Part shown: one piece after another, positions 1-8,999 of the stretch
Position numbering within the stretch: position 1 is the first letter of the stretch
How the letters are laid out: every line of letters starts with the position of its first letter
DNA from: Tolypocladium sp. Sup5 PDA-1
Taxonomy: Eukaryota > Ascomycota > Sordariomycetes > Hypocreales > Ophiocordycipitaceae
Reading direction: 5' to 3'
DNA length: 22,953 bases
Assembly (NCBI GenBank): GCA_000750105.3
Contig: JPHH03000135.1
Location: 1-22,953 of the forward strand
Translations under genes and position numbers: made by a program
The notes under the pieces: model-generated
Databases searched by the model: none
The model's input: only the letters and a program-made list of their open reading frames with translations
What the model was told of the DNA's origin: nothing

Positions 1-1400
1 AGGAAGTCTACTTCTTATATATAGAACTTACTTTTTTCTAGTTTAACTAATAACTTCGTATTCTAGAGTACTTATAGTACCTTATAAATATATTCCTTAT
101 ATTCCTTAAGATTCCTTAAGAAGATTAAGATATCGTTAAGGTATACTATTATAAATATATTAAGATATTCGCGTAGGATATTATTAATTATTCGCTAAAA
201 GGTTACTAGTATATTAGTAAGCCTAAAGGGCATTACTAAGTACTTAAATAATCTAAATTTCGTCTAAAAAGCTATTATCTATTCGTATCCCTTTTTTATT
301 TTAATAAGGTTATAGGCTCCTTTAAGGTTAAGCGCTATAAACTACTTTATACTAGCTAACCTATCTTTTATCTCCGAGATAAGAGGTAGTAATATATAGT
401 CTTTAATAGTATTAGCATTAATATATTAGTAGTCGATAATAAGTTAGAGTTTCCTATTCTTCTTTAGGACGAATATAACTAGATATCCTACTTTAGATAT
501 TAATAGCTATATATATCCTTTCTTTAGATTTTCGTTAATATAGTCGCGTAGTATTTTAAGTTACTTTTTATTAAGGTTATATATTTTATAAAATAAAGGT
601 ATCGTTCCTTCTTTAAGGTAAATCTTATAATCCTATTAATTATATTCTAGTAGTCCTATTTCGAGTTCTTCCTCGAATAGTTATTTATACCTATAGTATT
701 CTATTAGAATATTCTTTATTTTATCTTTCGATAGGCTATCGTTTATCGATTTAATATTATTATTAATTTATTCGAGGTCTCTCCTAAGAGTAATAATAAC
801 TCTTTAGATCTTCTAGTTCTTTCCTTTATTTTATTTATATTATATACTAGGTTATAGCGCTATATTAGTTATTACTTAGGTTTTTATTACCTATAATATC
901 TTATTTAAGAGGGGTAATTTATATATCCTTGCTTTAGTAACTAAGTTATTGTAAAATTTTACTTCTTTTTTAATCTTCTAATCCTAGGGGGCTATATTCT
1001 CGTTCTAATATAATTAGCCTATCCTCTAGTTAATCGTTAGGTTACTTATCTATAGCTATAGGTATCCTAGCACTAGGTTATGCCTTAATATATCTATAAT
1101 ATTAAAGTTAGCTTATTCTCGTCGTCCTTAAATTAAGATATCGAGGTAATTAATCTCTATATTAATAATTCTATTATTATATTTAAAGGATTCTCCTTTA
1201 ATATTTTAGAGCGTATATAGCTCTTCCTTTTATATCTATAAGAGTTAGTAATAATTTATAACTCTTAGTAAAATATAATTGCCTATCGCGCTACTATTTA
1301 ATAATACTTATATATAATATCCTATAATCTAGATATCTAATACTATTTTATTACTATAACTTATCTCTATTATATATAAGGTCCTTAGATCTCTTTATTA
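1..1400 (-). pseudogene. Ty3/Gypsy pol remnant: protease and reverse transcriptase, cut by the window edge
   Basis: Read on the minus strand, this is the protease-RT part of a Ty3/Gypsy retrotransposon, which copies element RNA into DNA. A protease-like motif NSSAIGNYI at 1272-1298 fits the family pattern D-S/T-G-A with Asp changed to Asn. It is followed at 1061-1082 by HNLVLGY, the usual C-terminal protease signature. The RT region (about 560 to 1) shows KDYILLPLISEIKDRL, NLKGAYNLI, LVMPFRLTN (about 202-240) and the active site YLND at 132-143, which is YLDD with one Asp turned to Asn. Stops fall where Gln or Trp is expected. Translation of the next stretch (LILIFLRNLKE-like) runs off the left edge, so RNase H and integrase lie outside. 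Gag is upstream at 3060-4140. It is inactive by many stops. The RT-type assignment is firm; the exact clade is not. Confidence 0.88.
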
Positions 1401-3060
1401 TATACTAGTCTATAGCCCTTTTATAGATAGTATACCTTATTTTTTAAATCCTAGTCTAATTTTTCTTTATTAATAAGCTTCTTTAGTTTATTATATTAAT
1501 ACTTATATCCTAGCTTTCCTTTTATATTCTAGAAGTTAAAGTTATTTTAGCGTATTTCCTCGAGGGTATACTAGATCTCCTTAGAGTCCTCTTTATATTT
1601 CTTATAATTAGCGTTCTTATAATTAACTATATATTTCTAATAGTATTCGGGTTATAATACTAATTTTTTATAATATATATTAAGAAATCTCTTATTCTTT
1701 TAATACTTTAGCGCTATTTAGATAGGTCTAATATATCCTTCTTACTACTATTCGTCGATTATTTATTAATATATTTTATAAGGTTTTAGTATTCCCTATA
1801 TATTAATATACTATTCTTATACTTTTTCTCTTATATACTCTAGGTATCCTAGTAAGGGGCAATCCCTATAACTTTCTCTATTATATATTTAATATATAGA
1901 TAGTTTATTAAGTAATAGGATATCCTTATTATATATATCGGTGCTACTCCTATACCTTCCTAAAGGTATATATATAGTAAGTAAGTAATATATATATCCC
2001 GTTAATTAACTAATCGCTTTAGTATTTAAGGGGTATATTTTTATTTAGTTCTAGGATAACTACCTTATACGATATATATTATATAGTTGCCCTTTATTTA
2101 TATAGGTTATTTAATATATATAAGTTAGTAATAGTATATCCCTTTTACTTAATAGGGAATATATTATATTATACCTTAGTTTAGAAATATATTTAATAGT
2201 CTAGGTAGATATATAAGGCCTATAAAATTTATATATATAACTTATACCTAGGTATAACCCTAGGGTTATCTCTATATTTTATTTATAAGTATATATCTCT
2301 TATAATCGCGTTTATTATATTAGTTACGATAATAGTAATAGCGTAGTCTCTACCTTTAGGCACGGGTTCGTATTAGATAAGAGCGGATTATTATATCTCT
2401 ATAAGAGGTTCTAGCTCTATTTATATACCGATATTAGTTATAGCGCTCGTTTTTATATTATTATTTAATATTTCCTTCCCTTTAAGTAAGGCTCTAAGGG
2501 TCGCGTTTTCCTAATAGAGTATTAGTACTTTTAATCGTCTATCCTTAGTTATACTAGGCGTATAGTTTTCGTCTTCGGAGCTAGTATCGTTAATACTCTA
2601 TTTATTATTAGACTTAGAGTATTACTTCGTATTATTAAATATCTCTAGCCTTTCTTCTTCTTCTATTAACTATAATTATTATTTTACTTTAGCGATTATT
2701 CTATATTACTCTTTTTCTTAGTAGCGATATTATCGTTTAATCTAGTATAATTAGCATATATCTTCTTAGAATTTCTTTCTATTTTATTATATTTATTTAT
2801 TAAATACTCCTCCTAGATATAGGAATTCTATATATTCTTCTCGTTATTATTTAAGCCTCTATCTATCGGTTATGCCTCGTAATCTAGTAACTCCTTATCT
2901 TCTTATTATAGTAATAACTTTACTTCCTTTTAGTTCTCTAAGGAATTATCTACTACCTTATTTATCTAAGAGGTATATATTATAGTTATTATTATAGTAC
3001 GTGGTCTAGTTTAAGTTATTATAGTTAACTAGTTCTTAGTTAATAGCGTTAAGGTATCTC
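1400..3060 (-). other. Degenerate Gypsy interior between gag knuckle and protease, not assignable
   Basis: This 1.6-kb stretch lies between the gag zinc knuckle (about 3101-3155) and the protease motif (about 1272-1298) of the same minus-strand element. It is fully RIP-mutated, with almost no CpA or TpG. Short minus-strand peptides rich in Lys/Glu/Tyr can be read, but I recognise no domain. Most Gypsy elements have a much shorter gap here, so it may be a long linker or a small nested insertion that RIP has made unreadable. Confidence 0.4.
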
Positions 3061-4140
3061 TTACCTTCTAGCGTTAGCTTCTATCTAATCTTCTTAGGTT
3101 ATTTATATTCGCGGGCGAAGTATCTAAACTTCCTATAGTTATAGTATTTCTTACCTTCCTTTAGCTTAGTTTTCTATATTATATCTAAGTCTATTTATCC
3201 TAGACTAGAGTTATTATAATATATAATAGGTTCTTTATACTTTCGTTAAGAGTTACTAAAGTAATAGGTAAGGTTTCTATTCTACCCTTTTCTTATATAC
3301 CTCCTCTCTTCGCGTCTCTTATACTATCTATCGTCGATATATATAGCTATAGTAATATATTTAGCTAAGGTATTAGGTCGCTCTTCCTTATAGAGTTCGT
3401 CCTTAATATCCTCTTTTAATCTTAAATAGAAGGCTCTTATTAAGTAAGTCTATTCTTATAGAATCTTTAAAATAATTTATCGGAAGGTTACTATATAATC
3501 TAACGCGGATCCCTTCTATCAGAGATTATTAAGTTTATTCTCGGCGTCCCTTTCTTTATTTATATTCCTAAATACTTATCGTAAGGCTTCCTCGAACTCG
3601 TAATAGTTATTAAGGATCTTATTAGTTTCTAATTTATATACCCCTATTACTACGTTAGCGACGAAGTTATATAGGGTTAGTTTAAACTATATAGCTACTA
3701 AGCTAGAAAGGTTTCTAGCTATAAAATATACTTTTACTATTTTATAGCGAAACTAGGTTAGGAAGTATATAAAGTATACTTATATTTAAGTAATAAATAG
3801 CTAGAGTATTCCTATAATACTATTAAAGGGTTAGGGTATCTTAGGCTTAAGGACTTCTCTAGGGTCCTTCCCTTTAATAGCGGTATTAGCGAGGGAATAG
3901 AGCTCGTTAACCTAGGTCTAGTATATCTTAGTCTATTCCTCCTAGAGGGCGACTAAGTTATTAATTTATCGCTAAAGATAATAGACTTTATCCTAGAGTT
4001 CCTTATTTATATCTAGGGTATCGTTATCTAACTTATTATCTAAGATTTCTATTTTATCGGTAGGTTTCGTAAGGGGTAGTAATACCTTCCCCTAGGGGTT
4101 AGTACTCGATCTAGGTTTAGTTAATAATACTATTTCGATA
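3060..4140 (-). pseudogene. Ty3/Gypsy gag remnant with CCHC zinc knuckle
   Basis: This is the minus-strand Gag of the left Gypsy element, the structural protein that packages element RNA. Around 3500-3605 the translation gives EFEEALR, NKERDAE and KGSALDYIVTF, matching the conserved retrotransposon gag core (FEEALR...ERDAE...LRQKGSA.DY). At about 3101-3155 the peptide KYYNYRKFRYFAREYK is a zinc knuckle C-x2-C-x4-H-x4-C in which each TGY Cys became TAY Tyr and CAC His became TAC Tyr, exactly what CpA/TpG mutation produces. The N-terminus is placed only roughly, near 4130, because stops and weak conservation hide the start. Protease and RT follow downstream on the same strand. The protein cannot be made as it stands. 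Confidence 0.85.
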
Positions 4141-4480
4141 GTATTAAGTATTACTTAGGGTAATACTATAACCTTCTAAATAAGAGCTTTTAATATATAA
4201 TAGTTTAGGTTCCTAAGGGATAAACTAGCGGGTTTATATTAGTAAGTAAGGTTAGGGCATAGTACTAGGCTAGTCTTATTACGATAGTAATAGATCGAAT
4301 ATCCTAGATAATAGATTATAACTAAAGAGTATTATTAAAAGCTAGCGAGGTATCTATACTATAGTAAGGAAATTAGGGGGTCCTATATACTAGCGATAGG
4401 TCGCTGCCGTTCTTAGGGATTACTACGATCCCTTAGATCGCTATAATCTATAGATTTCTAATAATTTATAGATTATTAAT
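4140..4480 (-). other. Spacer between Gypsy gag and Harbinger remnant; possible LTR or leader
   Basis: About 340 bases of RIP-mutated DNA between the start of the minus-strand gag and the tail of the Harbinger transposase. A 5' LTR or leader of the Gypsy element would be expected here, but I found no second copy in the window to define LTR ends. A few unmutated words remain (for example CGCTGCCG near 4402). No gene seen. Confidence 0.3.
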
Positions 4481-4530
4481 AATCTATCTTATAGATCGCA
4501 TAATCTATCCTATAGATCGCACTAATCTAT
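4481..4530. repeat. 21-bp tandem repeat, two units plus a partial unit
   Basis: Units at 4481-4501 and 4502-4522 differ at two positions (beginning AATCTATCTTATAG and AATCTATCCTATAG), followed by a partial third unit. Each contains an imperfect palindrome around CTATAG. Read on the minus strand it continues the Harbinger frame as a repeated RSI-x2-I type peptide, so it may be a small expansion at the protein's C-terminal tail. Confidence 0.6.
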
Positions 4531-5800
4531 TATTTATTAGTTAATTATTCTAACTATTATTCCATGCAGCCCGCATTAGCGCCTGCATAGCTAGCCTATC
4601 CTATAGCCCGTTAGCCTAGGTTATAATATTTATAGTCTTATCTTCTATATAAATAGCCCTCTCCCTTAACTAGCTAAGTTTATAATCTAATTTATTATTA
4701 AAGAGTATATTAGGGTCGCCGCCTAAGCTAATAAAATTCTATAGGCATATTACTATATATATAATCTTTATCTAAGTCTTAAAATTATATTCCGCTAGGT
4801 TTCGCCTTATAATCTTAAACTTCCTCTTTACCTAATTAAAGATTTGCTTTACGATTACCTATATCCTTACGTAGCGAAGATTAAATAGCTCGGTAGCCCG
4901 CCTTAGCTTATTAAGCGCCCGTTTCTAGTTATCGAGATAATAACGGGGACTAATAGAAGGTACGAGAATACTCTTAGCGATTAGGAACCTATAATTACCG
5001 AGATAATAGCGGTTTAGCAGCACCTCGAAGCTCATGCTCCTTATAATACGTGAGAGTACCGAATCGTTTATGCTACCCTTAGCACTAGCTAATATATAAG
5101 TAAATTAACCTTCTAGGGTTACTATAGTAAGCACGTTCTACGTTATGTTTCCCTTTCGATTATAGAAGCGCCGTTAATAAAGCTTCGGTATCTAAGCTAC
5201 GATTAGTATACTATCGATCGCCCTAATATAGCTGGCAAATATATAATACTTTAGTAAGTTAGCGATAGTTAGCGAGACGAAACTATTAGGCGGCTAACGA
5301 ACGAATATAGTATATAGTTTCCTTATAGGATCTAATAATATATAAAATACTACTAATATAGTACTTTAGCTAATACTAAAGAGAATAGCTACTAACCTCT
5401 ATACTTACCCGTAGCTATAGATATTTAAGAAGATTATAACCTTTATCTTAAGCGGTTAATATCGTAATCCTCGTAGGTTAGTATATTATTTAAGCTACTA
5501 GCATAGCTTATAGAAGGTATCCTAATCTATATAGAATAAACTAATAAACCGTAACTTAGGACCTTCTAATAGCTCGTTAACTTTTCTACGAGCCGCGTTA
5601 GGGCCGCCGGGATTAACGATATCACGATCTTCGTATGCTACTGCTAGCGGCCGATCGAGCTAATTAATTAGAACGTCTTCTAACAAGGCTACGAGACTGC
5701 CGACTACGGCTACGGTAGCTATATTAATAGCGCGCCGCTAATAATATAATAAAAGCTACCGTAGCCGTAGCTACTGCGATATTATAATAATAATACTAAA
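4530..5800 (-). pseudogene. PIF/Harbinger-type transposase remnant (DDE superfamily 4)
   Basis: The minus-strand frame reads as a Harbinger transposase, a nuclease that cuts and pastes a DNA transposon. The N-terminal half (about 5640-5230) shows a helical region with DTFYKLC-like and LRGLRYQPLKIKVIIFLNI peptides. The nuclease core follows: AIDS at 5210-5221 (first catalytic Asp at 5213-5215), ASAKGSINDSVL, YYLGNYRF where the second catalytic Asp is Asn (4994-4996), and IVKQIFN where the expected catalytic Glu is Lys (4847-4849). Both changes are G-to-A. The C-terminal tail runs through ITQANG and QALMRAAWNN to about 4540. It is less mutated than its neighbours, and several peptides of 20 or more residues are uninterrupted. 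The start is not defined; 5690-5800 still reads open (SLVALLEDVL). A partial inverted copy of the tail sits at 8761-8862. Confidence 0.85.
5704..5770. repeat. Perfect 17-bp inverted repeat with 33-base loop
   Basis: CTACGGCTACGGTAGCT (5704-5720) and AGCTACCGTAGCCGTAG (5754-5770) are exact reverse complements. The loop contains a second, slightly imperfect inverted pair around TTAATAGCG / CGCTAATAA, so the whole stretch can fold into one long hairpin. It lies in or just upstream of the Harbinger N-terminal coding region. Confidence 0.9.
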
Positions 5801-6020
5801 GGTAATAGTTTAGCAAGCTATCTACTAAATTCCCTTGCATATATATAAAACGCGTGCTACGGGGCGAATCACGTCGATAGGGGTCCTAAATAGAGGCCTC
5901 TATAAAGCTTACCCTGCTTAAGAAAAAGTTAGTATTATAGCGCTATTACGATAACCTTACCGCTAAAAGAGGCATAGATACTAAGATATTACGATTAAAC
6001 GGGTTTAGCGTTAAAAGGTA
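5800..6020. other. Partly mutated transition zone, no gene seen
   Basis: Intermediate composition: occasional CpA and TpG (CCTTGCAT, AATCACGTCG, CGTGCTAC) are present but well below the island to the right. No coding frame or RNA gene recognised. It marks a graded border rather than a sharp one. Confidence 0.5.
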
Positions 6021-6146
6021 TATCTAGACAGTTGCATAAACCGTCACCCTAGTTAGTCCCCTCCTTGGCAGCTATTTTACACTACCCGAAGAGGAAAAGA
6101 GGATTTTTTAATTTTTTAGCTGTCTACAAATACCCACTTTCCCTGC

Positions 6147-6165
6147 CTCTGTTATGTTAACAGAG
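6147..6165. repeat. Short interrupted palindrome
   Basis: CTCTGTTA and TAACAGAG are perfect 8-bp inverted arms separated by TGT. It could be a protein-binding dyad near the left edge of the island; no neighbouring gene supports a role. Confidence 0.5.
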
Positions 6166-6617
6166 CGAGCCGAGCTAGGTATTAACATTGATGCCATCGT
6201 GTCCCTCGCCTTCTAAAGGATGGGTGGAATATGCATGGCGCACAGGCCTCGGCGCAAGCACAGAGACGTGACGCTAGCGGCTTGAAGTGCGCATACTGCG
6301 AGAGGTTCATGGTTATCGAGTGGGTGGAGTGGCGGGAGATTTAGACATACAAAGAAGTTGTCCAGGAGGTACCCCACCATGCGGATAACACCGCTGAGCA
6401 TGGCTGAGGGTGAAAGGATAGTACCCTTCATTCACAGGGGATGCTCGTGGCGACGTGAGCCACGAGAGGCAGACAACGGCAGGCGCCATAGTATGCCAAT
6501 GTGTCGTCACCTTACGCCTAGCTGCGCCAGTAGTCGGCCGTTGACAATGGAGCTTCTACTATACACTTGCCCTGCACTCCAGAACCAGTTAGACAGTATT
6601 GGGAAGGGAAAGAACAA

Positions 6618-6645
6618 CCTGCAGCCGCTTGCCTCAGGCTGCAGG
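6618..6645. repeat. Perfect 9-bp inverted repeat, 10-base loop
   Basis: CCTGCAGCC (6618-6626) and GGCTGCAGG (6637-6645) are exact reverse complements around a 10-base loop. The stem is GC-rich and would form a stable hairpin. No run of T follows it and no gene ends here, so its role is unknown. Confidence 0.7.
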
Positions 6646-6775
6646 TCAAGAGGATACAGGGGCGCAAACTGGATGCGCGGTAGCTTGTGCTCTGCCTTCC
6701 TTACTTAGAACGCAGCGCACCAAGTTCACAGCCATGGGGAGGGGGTCGATTGAGCTTCAAACCAGTCCGAAACAT

Positions 6776-6804
6776 GCCGGACACGACCTGCCGGACACGA
6801 TGGC
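6776..6804. repeat. 15-bp direct repeat, two adjacent copies
   Basis: TGCCGGACACGA occurs twice, 15 bases apart (starting near 6776 and 6791), and a related GGACACGACCC appears near 6904. A simple local duplication in non-coding island DNA. Confidence 0.55.
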
Positions 6805-7898
6805 CGGTGGCTAGACACCACAACCCGCCCCAGATACATACGAGTACTTATCAGATACCCACCAGACGCAAACCAAGACACTCGGCGTTTGGACTTGACC
6901 CACTGGACACGACCCATCATAGGTGACCTGGTCTGGGTCCAGGAGGAGGTCTGACTGGCCAATCAAAGGCGGGATCAGGTCAAACTGAGCGCCTGATGGT
7001 TGATACTTGAAAAGGCTGCGCCATCTATGCCTGGGGGCTGGGCGCTTACCCGGGGTTGTCCAGCACTGGGAGGACGAACGACCAAAGATACTTTTCGTTA
7101 CATCAAAGTACAGTGAATTGCCGGAAATGGCCGAGAGTTTAACTCTACTATTGCGTCAGCAAAGTACTTAGTTGTACCTTTAGGTAAACAGGAAGAGGAC
7201 TGTGCAAGATGGACAAAGAGTACGAATTACCCCAGGCCACAGCCACGGCGAGCCCGAGCCGCAACGATTGGCTACAGCCACGAATTCCCTCCAGCTTCAC
7301 TGGCCCTCGCTTCCGTCGCCGTCGTCAGCATCCAAACGGGCCGAGACAGAAGGCCGCCGGTCAGGGCAGTCGGGCGAGGCAAATAGCCGCCGTTGGTCGC
7401 TGGGGTCCATCCCGCTGCGGCTCGTCTCCAATGCAACACTGGGGCCAAACCAGGCGGATTCCCGCCACCAACGAAGAAAGACGCTTGTGACGCATGCGTC
7501 TCGACAATGGCAAACCTGGCAGGGAGCGCGCAACCGGCTCTGCACGAGGCCCTGCATCGGCCATACCTGGGGTACGGGATGAGAGCCAGGGGGCGAGTAC
7601 GGACTACTCGTATAGGTGCTGGAGCTTAGGCTCGGGGGCGAAAAATAGCTTTTTCCACTTTTCTTAAAAGAGGGCGGCGGATGGGCGGCTAACGGGTTGG
7701 CAGGGAGGGAAATGGTGGCGGAGCACCGCAAACTGTTTGCCGCGCGCCAATCGAAGGCCAACGGCAACAGCTTCCTACAGGAGGAGAATGGTGCGATGGC
7801 GTGGGCGAGATTCTGATTGGAGACTTGGGGACAGACCCCTCCGATCGTCCTATTATTATCTCGGTTATCAGCTGTTTGGACCAGCCCTGGGATGAAGA

Positions 7899-7905
7899 TA
7901 TAAGG
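7899..7905 (+). promoter_or_regulatory. Probable TATA box of the 8083 gene
   Basis: TATAAGG lies 178 bases upstream of the ATG at 8083. It is followed by a CT-rich stretch (CCTCGCCCTCTTGAACC) and then AC-rich leader sequence (GACAACAAGCACG), an arrangement common at filamentous fungal transcription starts. The implied 5' leader is about 100-150 bases. Confidence 0.45.
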
Positions 7906-8082
7906 AGCACGTCCATACCTCGCCCTCTTGAACCTTTCCAGACAACAAGCACGATAAGATTGCCCAGAAGCGAGCCAAAACCAAACAGCCTTAAGCTTTT
8001 AAGCCATTACCAGTAAGCCAGGGACATACACGGTAACTTTCTTCGGACACGCATTAACTCCACGCCAGAACGGAGATTCGCC

Positions 8083-8420
8083 ATGGCATCCAACGCTCCT
8101 CGCCCTAGGCACTTGAAGTATCAGAACGGACAGTACGTCGAATGTACCTTTAGTTTCATCGAGACGGGGTAAGTTTCCATTATTTAGCCAAGGGGTGGGG
8201 GTTTGCTAAGTGGTATAGAACCTGGACTGCGGTCACCCCTGAAATGCAGATGAAAGGCGTGACCACAAATGGATATTACGAGTGGCAATTGCGGCAGGAG
8301 TTCTATGAGCTCCTTGACGGGGCTGTTGTTGCTAGCATGGCTAGCAAACTTTGGGATCCTAACAGACGGCAATTCTACGACCCCGTGTCTGGCCAGTGGT
8401 CCGATTTCTTTCGAGACTAA
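8083..8420 (+). CDS. Small two-exon gene, 95-residue protein of unknown function
   Basis: Exon 1 is 8083-8168 and exon 2 is 8219-8420. The 50-base intron (8169-8218) starts GTAAGT, has a GCTAAG branch-like site at 8205-8210 and ends TATAG, all typical of ascomycetes. Without splicing the frame stops at the TAA inside GGGTAA; with splicing it runs on through a Gly codon to TAA at 8418. The ATG sits in a strong context (TTCGCCATGG). The protein begins MASNAPRPRHLKYQNGQY, continues TWTAVTPEMQMKG and GYYEWQLRQEFYELLDGAVV, and ends QFYDPVSGQWSDFFRD. It has no signal peptide, membrane segment or obvious repeat; the C-terminal half is rich in aromatic and acidic residues. I do not recognise the family. 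It is unmutated, so probably single-copy, and flanked by dead transposons on both sides. It could be a truncated relic of a larger gene, but both splice sites and frame are intact. Confidence 0.72.
8169..8218 (+). other. Predicted spliceosomal intron
   Basis: 50 bases, donor GTAAGT, branch-like GCTAAG nine bases before the acceptor AG. It contains an in-frame stop at its first codon boundary, and removal leaves a Gly codon (GG+A). Size and signals match typical ascomycete introns. Confidence 0.72.
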
Positions 8421-8640
8421 AGGCGCGTACTTCACTGCTTAAGTGTCGCGGTCAAACGATATCGCATGGTGGGGGCAAAGCATCTGGACACCATGGCACG
8501 CAGAAGAGACATATAAGGTGGATGTCTTTGAAGCCTAGTCTAAGATACAGCAAGCAGCAGTTAGCCTCTAGTCACTTATTAGATGCAAAATCAAGAGTCT
8601 CTTATTATCTAATCTAGAACGGGTTCTCTCTTTAAGGATA
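8421..8640. other. 3' flank of the small gene and right edge of the island
   Basis: Normal composition to about 8592, then CpA/TpG thin out. An open frame overlapping the gene's end (8396-8617) starts at GTG and is a shadow. No terminator or polyadenylation signal stands out with confidence. Confidence 0.4.
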
Positions 8641-8890
8641 TTAGCTAAGGGCCTTAAATAAGAAAGATAGCAGGACTTACGAGTATGTTAGAATAAATAT
8701 AAGCGTAAATAGACGCGACTGCTAACGCACTTAATAAATGTTAGCTAACTAGTAGTTATTAAGGCTACTAGTATTACGACCCAGGCTAACGGGCCACGGG
8801 ATGGGCCGGCTGTGCAGGCGCTAATGCAGGCTACACGGAATAATAATCGGAACGACGGGCTAATAGTAGCATAGCGATATTGGATTATTA
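8640..8890 (+). pseudogene. Inverted, lightly mutated fragment of the Harbinger transposase C-terminus
   Basis: The frame from 8761 reads KATSITTQANGPRDGPAV then QALMQATRNNN and stops near 8870. It aligns with KTINIITQANG...QALMRAAWNN of the minus-strand Harbinger at 4640-4540. At DNA level about 100 bases align (8761-8862 against the complement of 4640-4540), and the differences are nearly all C-to-T or G-to-A in the left copy (for example GGCCACGGGATGGG here, GGCTATAGGATAGG there). Upstream (8640-8760) the same frame is readable with a few stops (YKRKQTRLLTHLINVS) but is not clearly homologous. This copy keeps many CpG and CpA sites and forms a transition between the unmutated island and the mutated Gypsy pol. 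Confidence 0.65.
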
Positions 8891-8999
8891 GGATCGGTAG
8901 GTAATCTAGGTAAGCTAGATTACTATAATCGGTTAATAATCTAAGTAATCTAGGTAATAGATTATTAAGGGCTCTTAATAATAAGGTATAGTAAGTAAG

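Larger units (their letters stand above)
6020..8610. other. Island of normal base composition (unmutated low-copy DNA)
   Basis: From about 6027 (first dense CpA/TpG, ACAGTTGCATAAACC) to about 8592 the sequence has ordinary CpA, TpG and CpG frequencies and roughly balanced GC, in contrast to both flanks. This is what DNA never duplicated, hence never hit by RIP, looks like. Apart from the spliced gene at 8083-8420, I find no convincing coding sequence: the longest open frames (7202-7582 plus, 7297-7767 minus) begin at GTG or TTG, match nothing I know and overlap each other. A CCAAT box (6959-6963) and scattered short repeats are visible. The edges are graded, especially on the right, where partly mutated DNA continues to about 8880. 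Confidence 0.8.

Noticed and set aside
6358..6708. 116-residue plus frame and overlapping frames
   Set aside because: Non-ATG start, contains the 9-bp hairpin and no recognisable domain.
7209..7490. 93-residue ATG frame on plus (MDKEYELPQATATAS...)
   Set aside because: Arg-rich, low-complexity translation, overlapped by open frames on both strands in GC-rich DNA; no motif, intron or promoter support.
7297..7767. 156-residue minus frame
   Set aside because: Begins at TTG, Ser/Pro-rich, antisense to another open frame; typical chance frame in GC-rich sequence.
8329..8345. GCTAGCATGGCTAGC as a vector or tag remnant
   Set aside because: Resembles a cloning-tag start by chance only; it lies in frame inside a fungal-type exon with natural context on both sides.
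6020..8610. tRNA, rRNA or other structured RNA genes in the island
   Set aside because: No tRNA A/B box pair with a foldable cloverleaf and no rRNA core sequence could be recognised by eye.
5998..8625. AACGGGTT at 5998-6005 and 8618-8625 as a target duplication around the large island
   Set aside because: An 8-bp match not placed exactly at the composition borders, no terminal inverted repeats, and graded edges; chance is likely.
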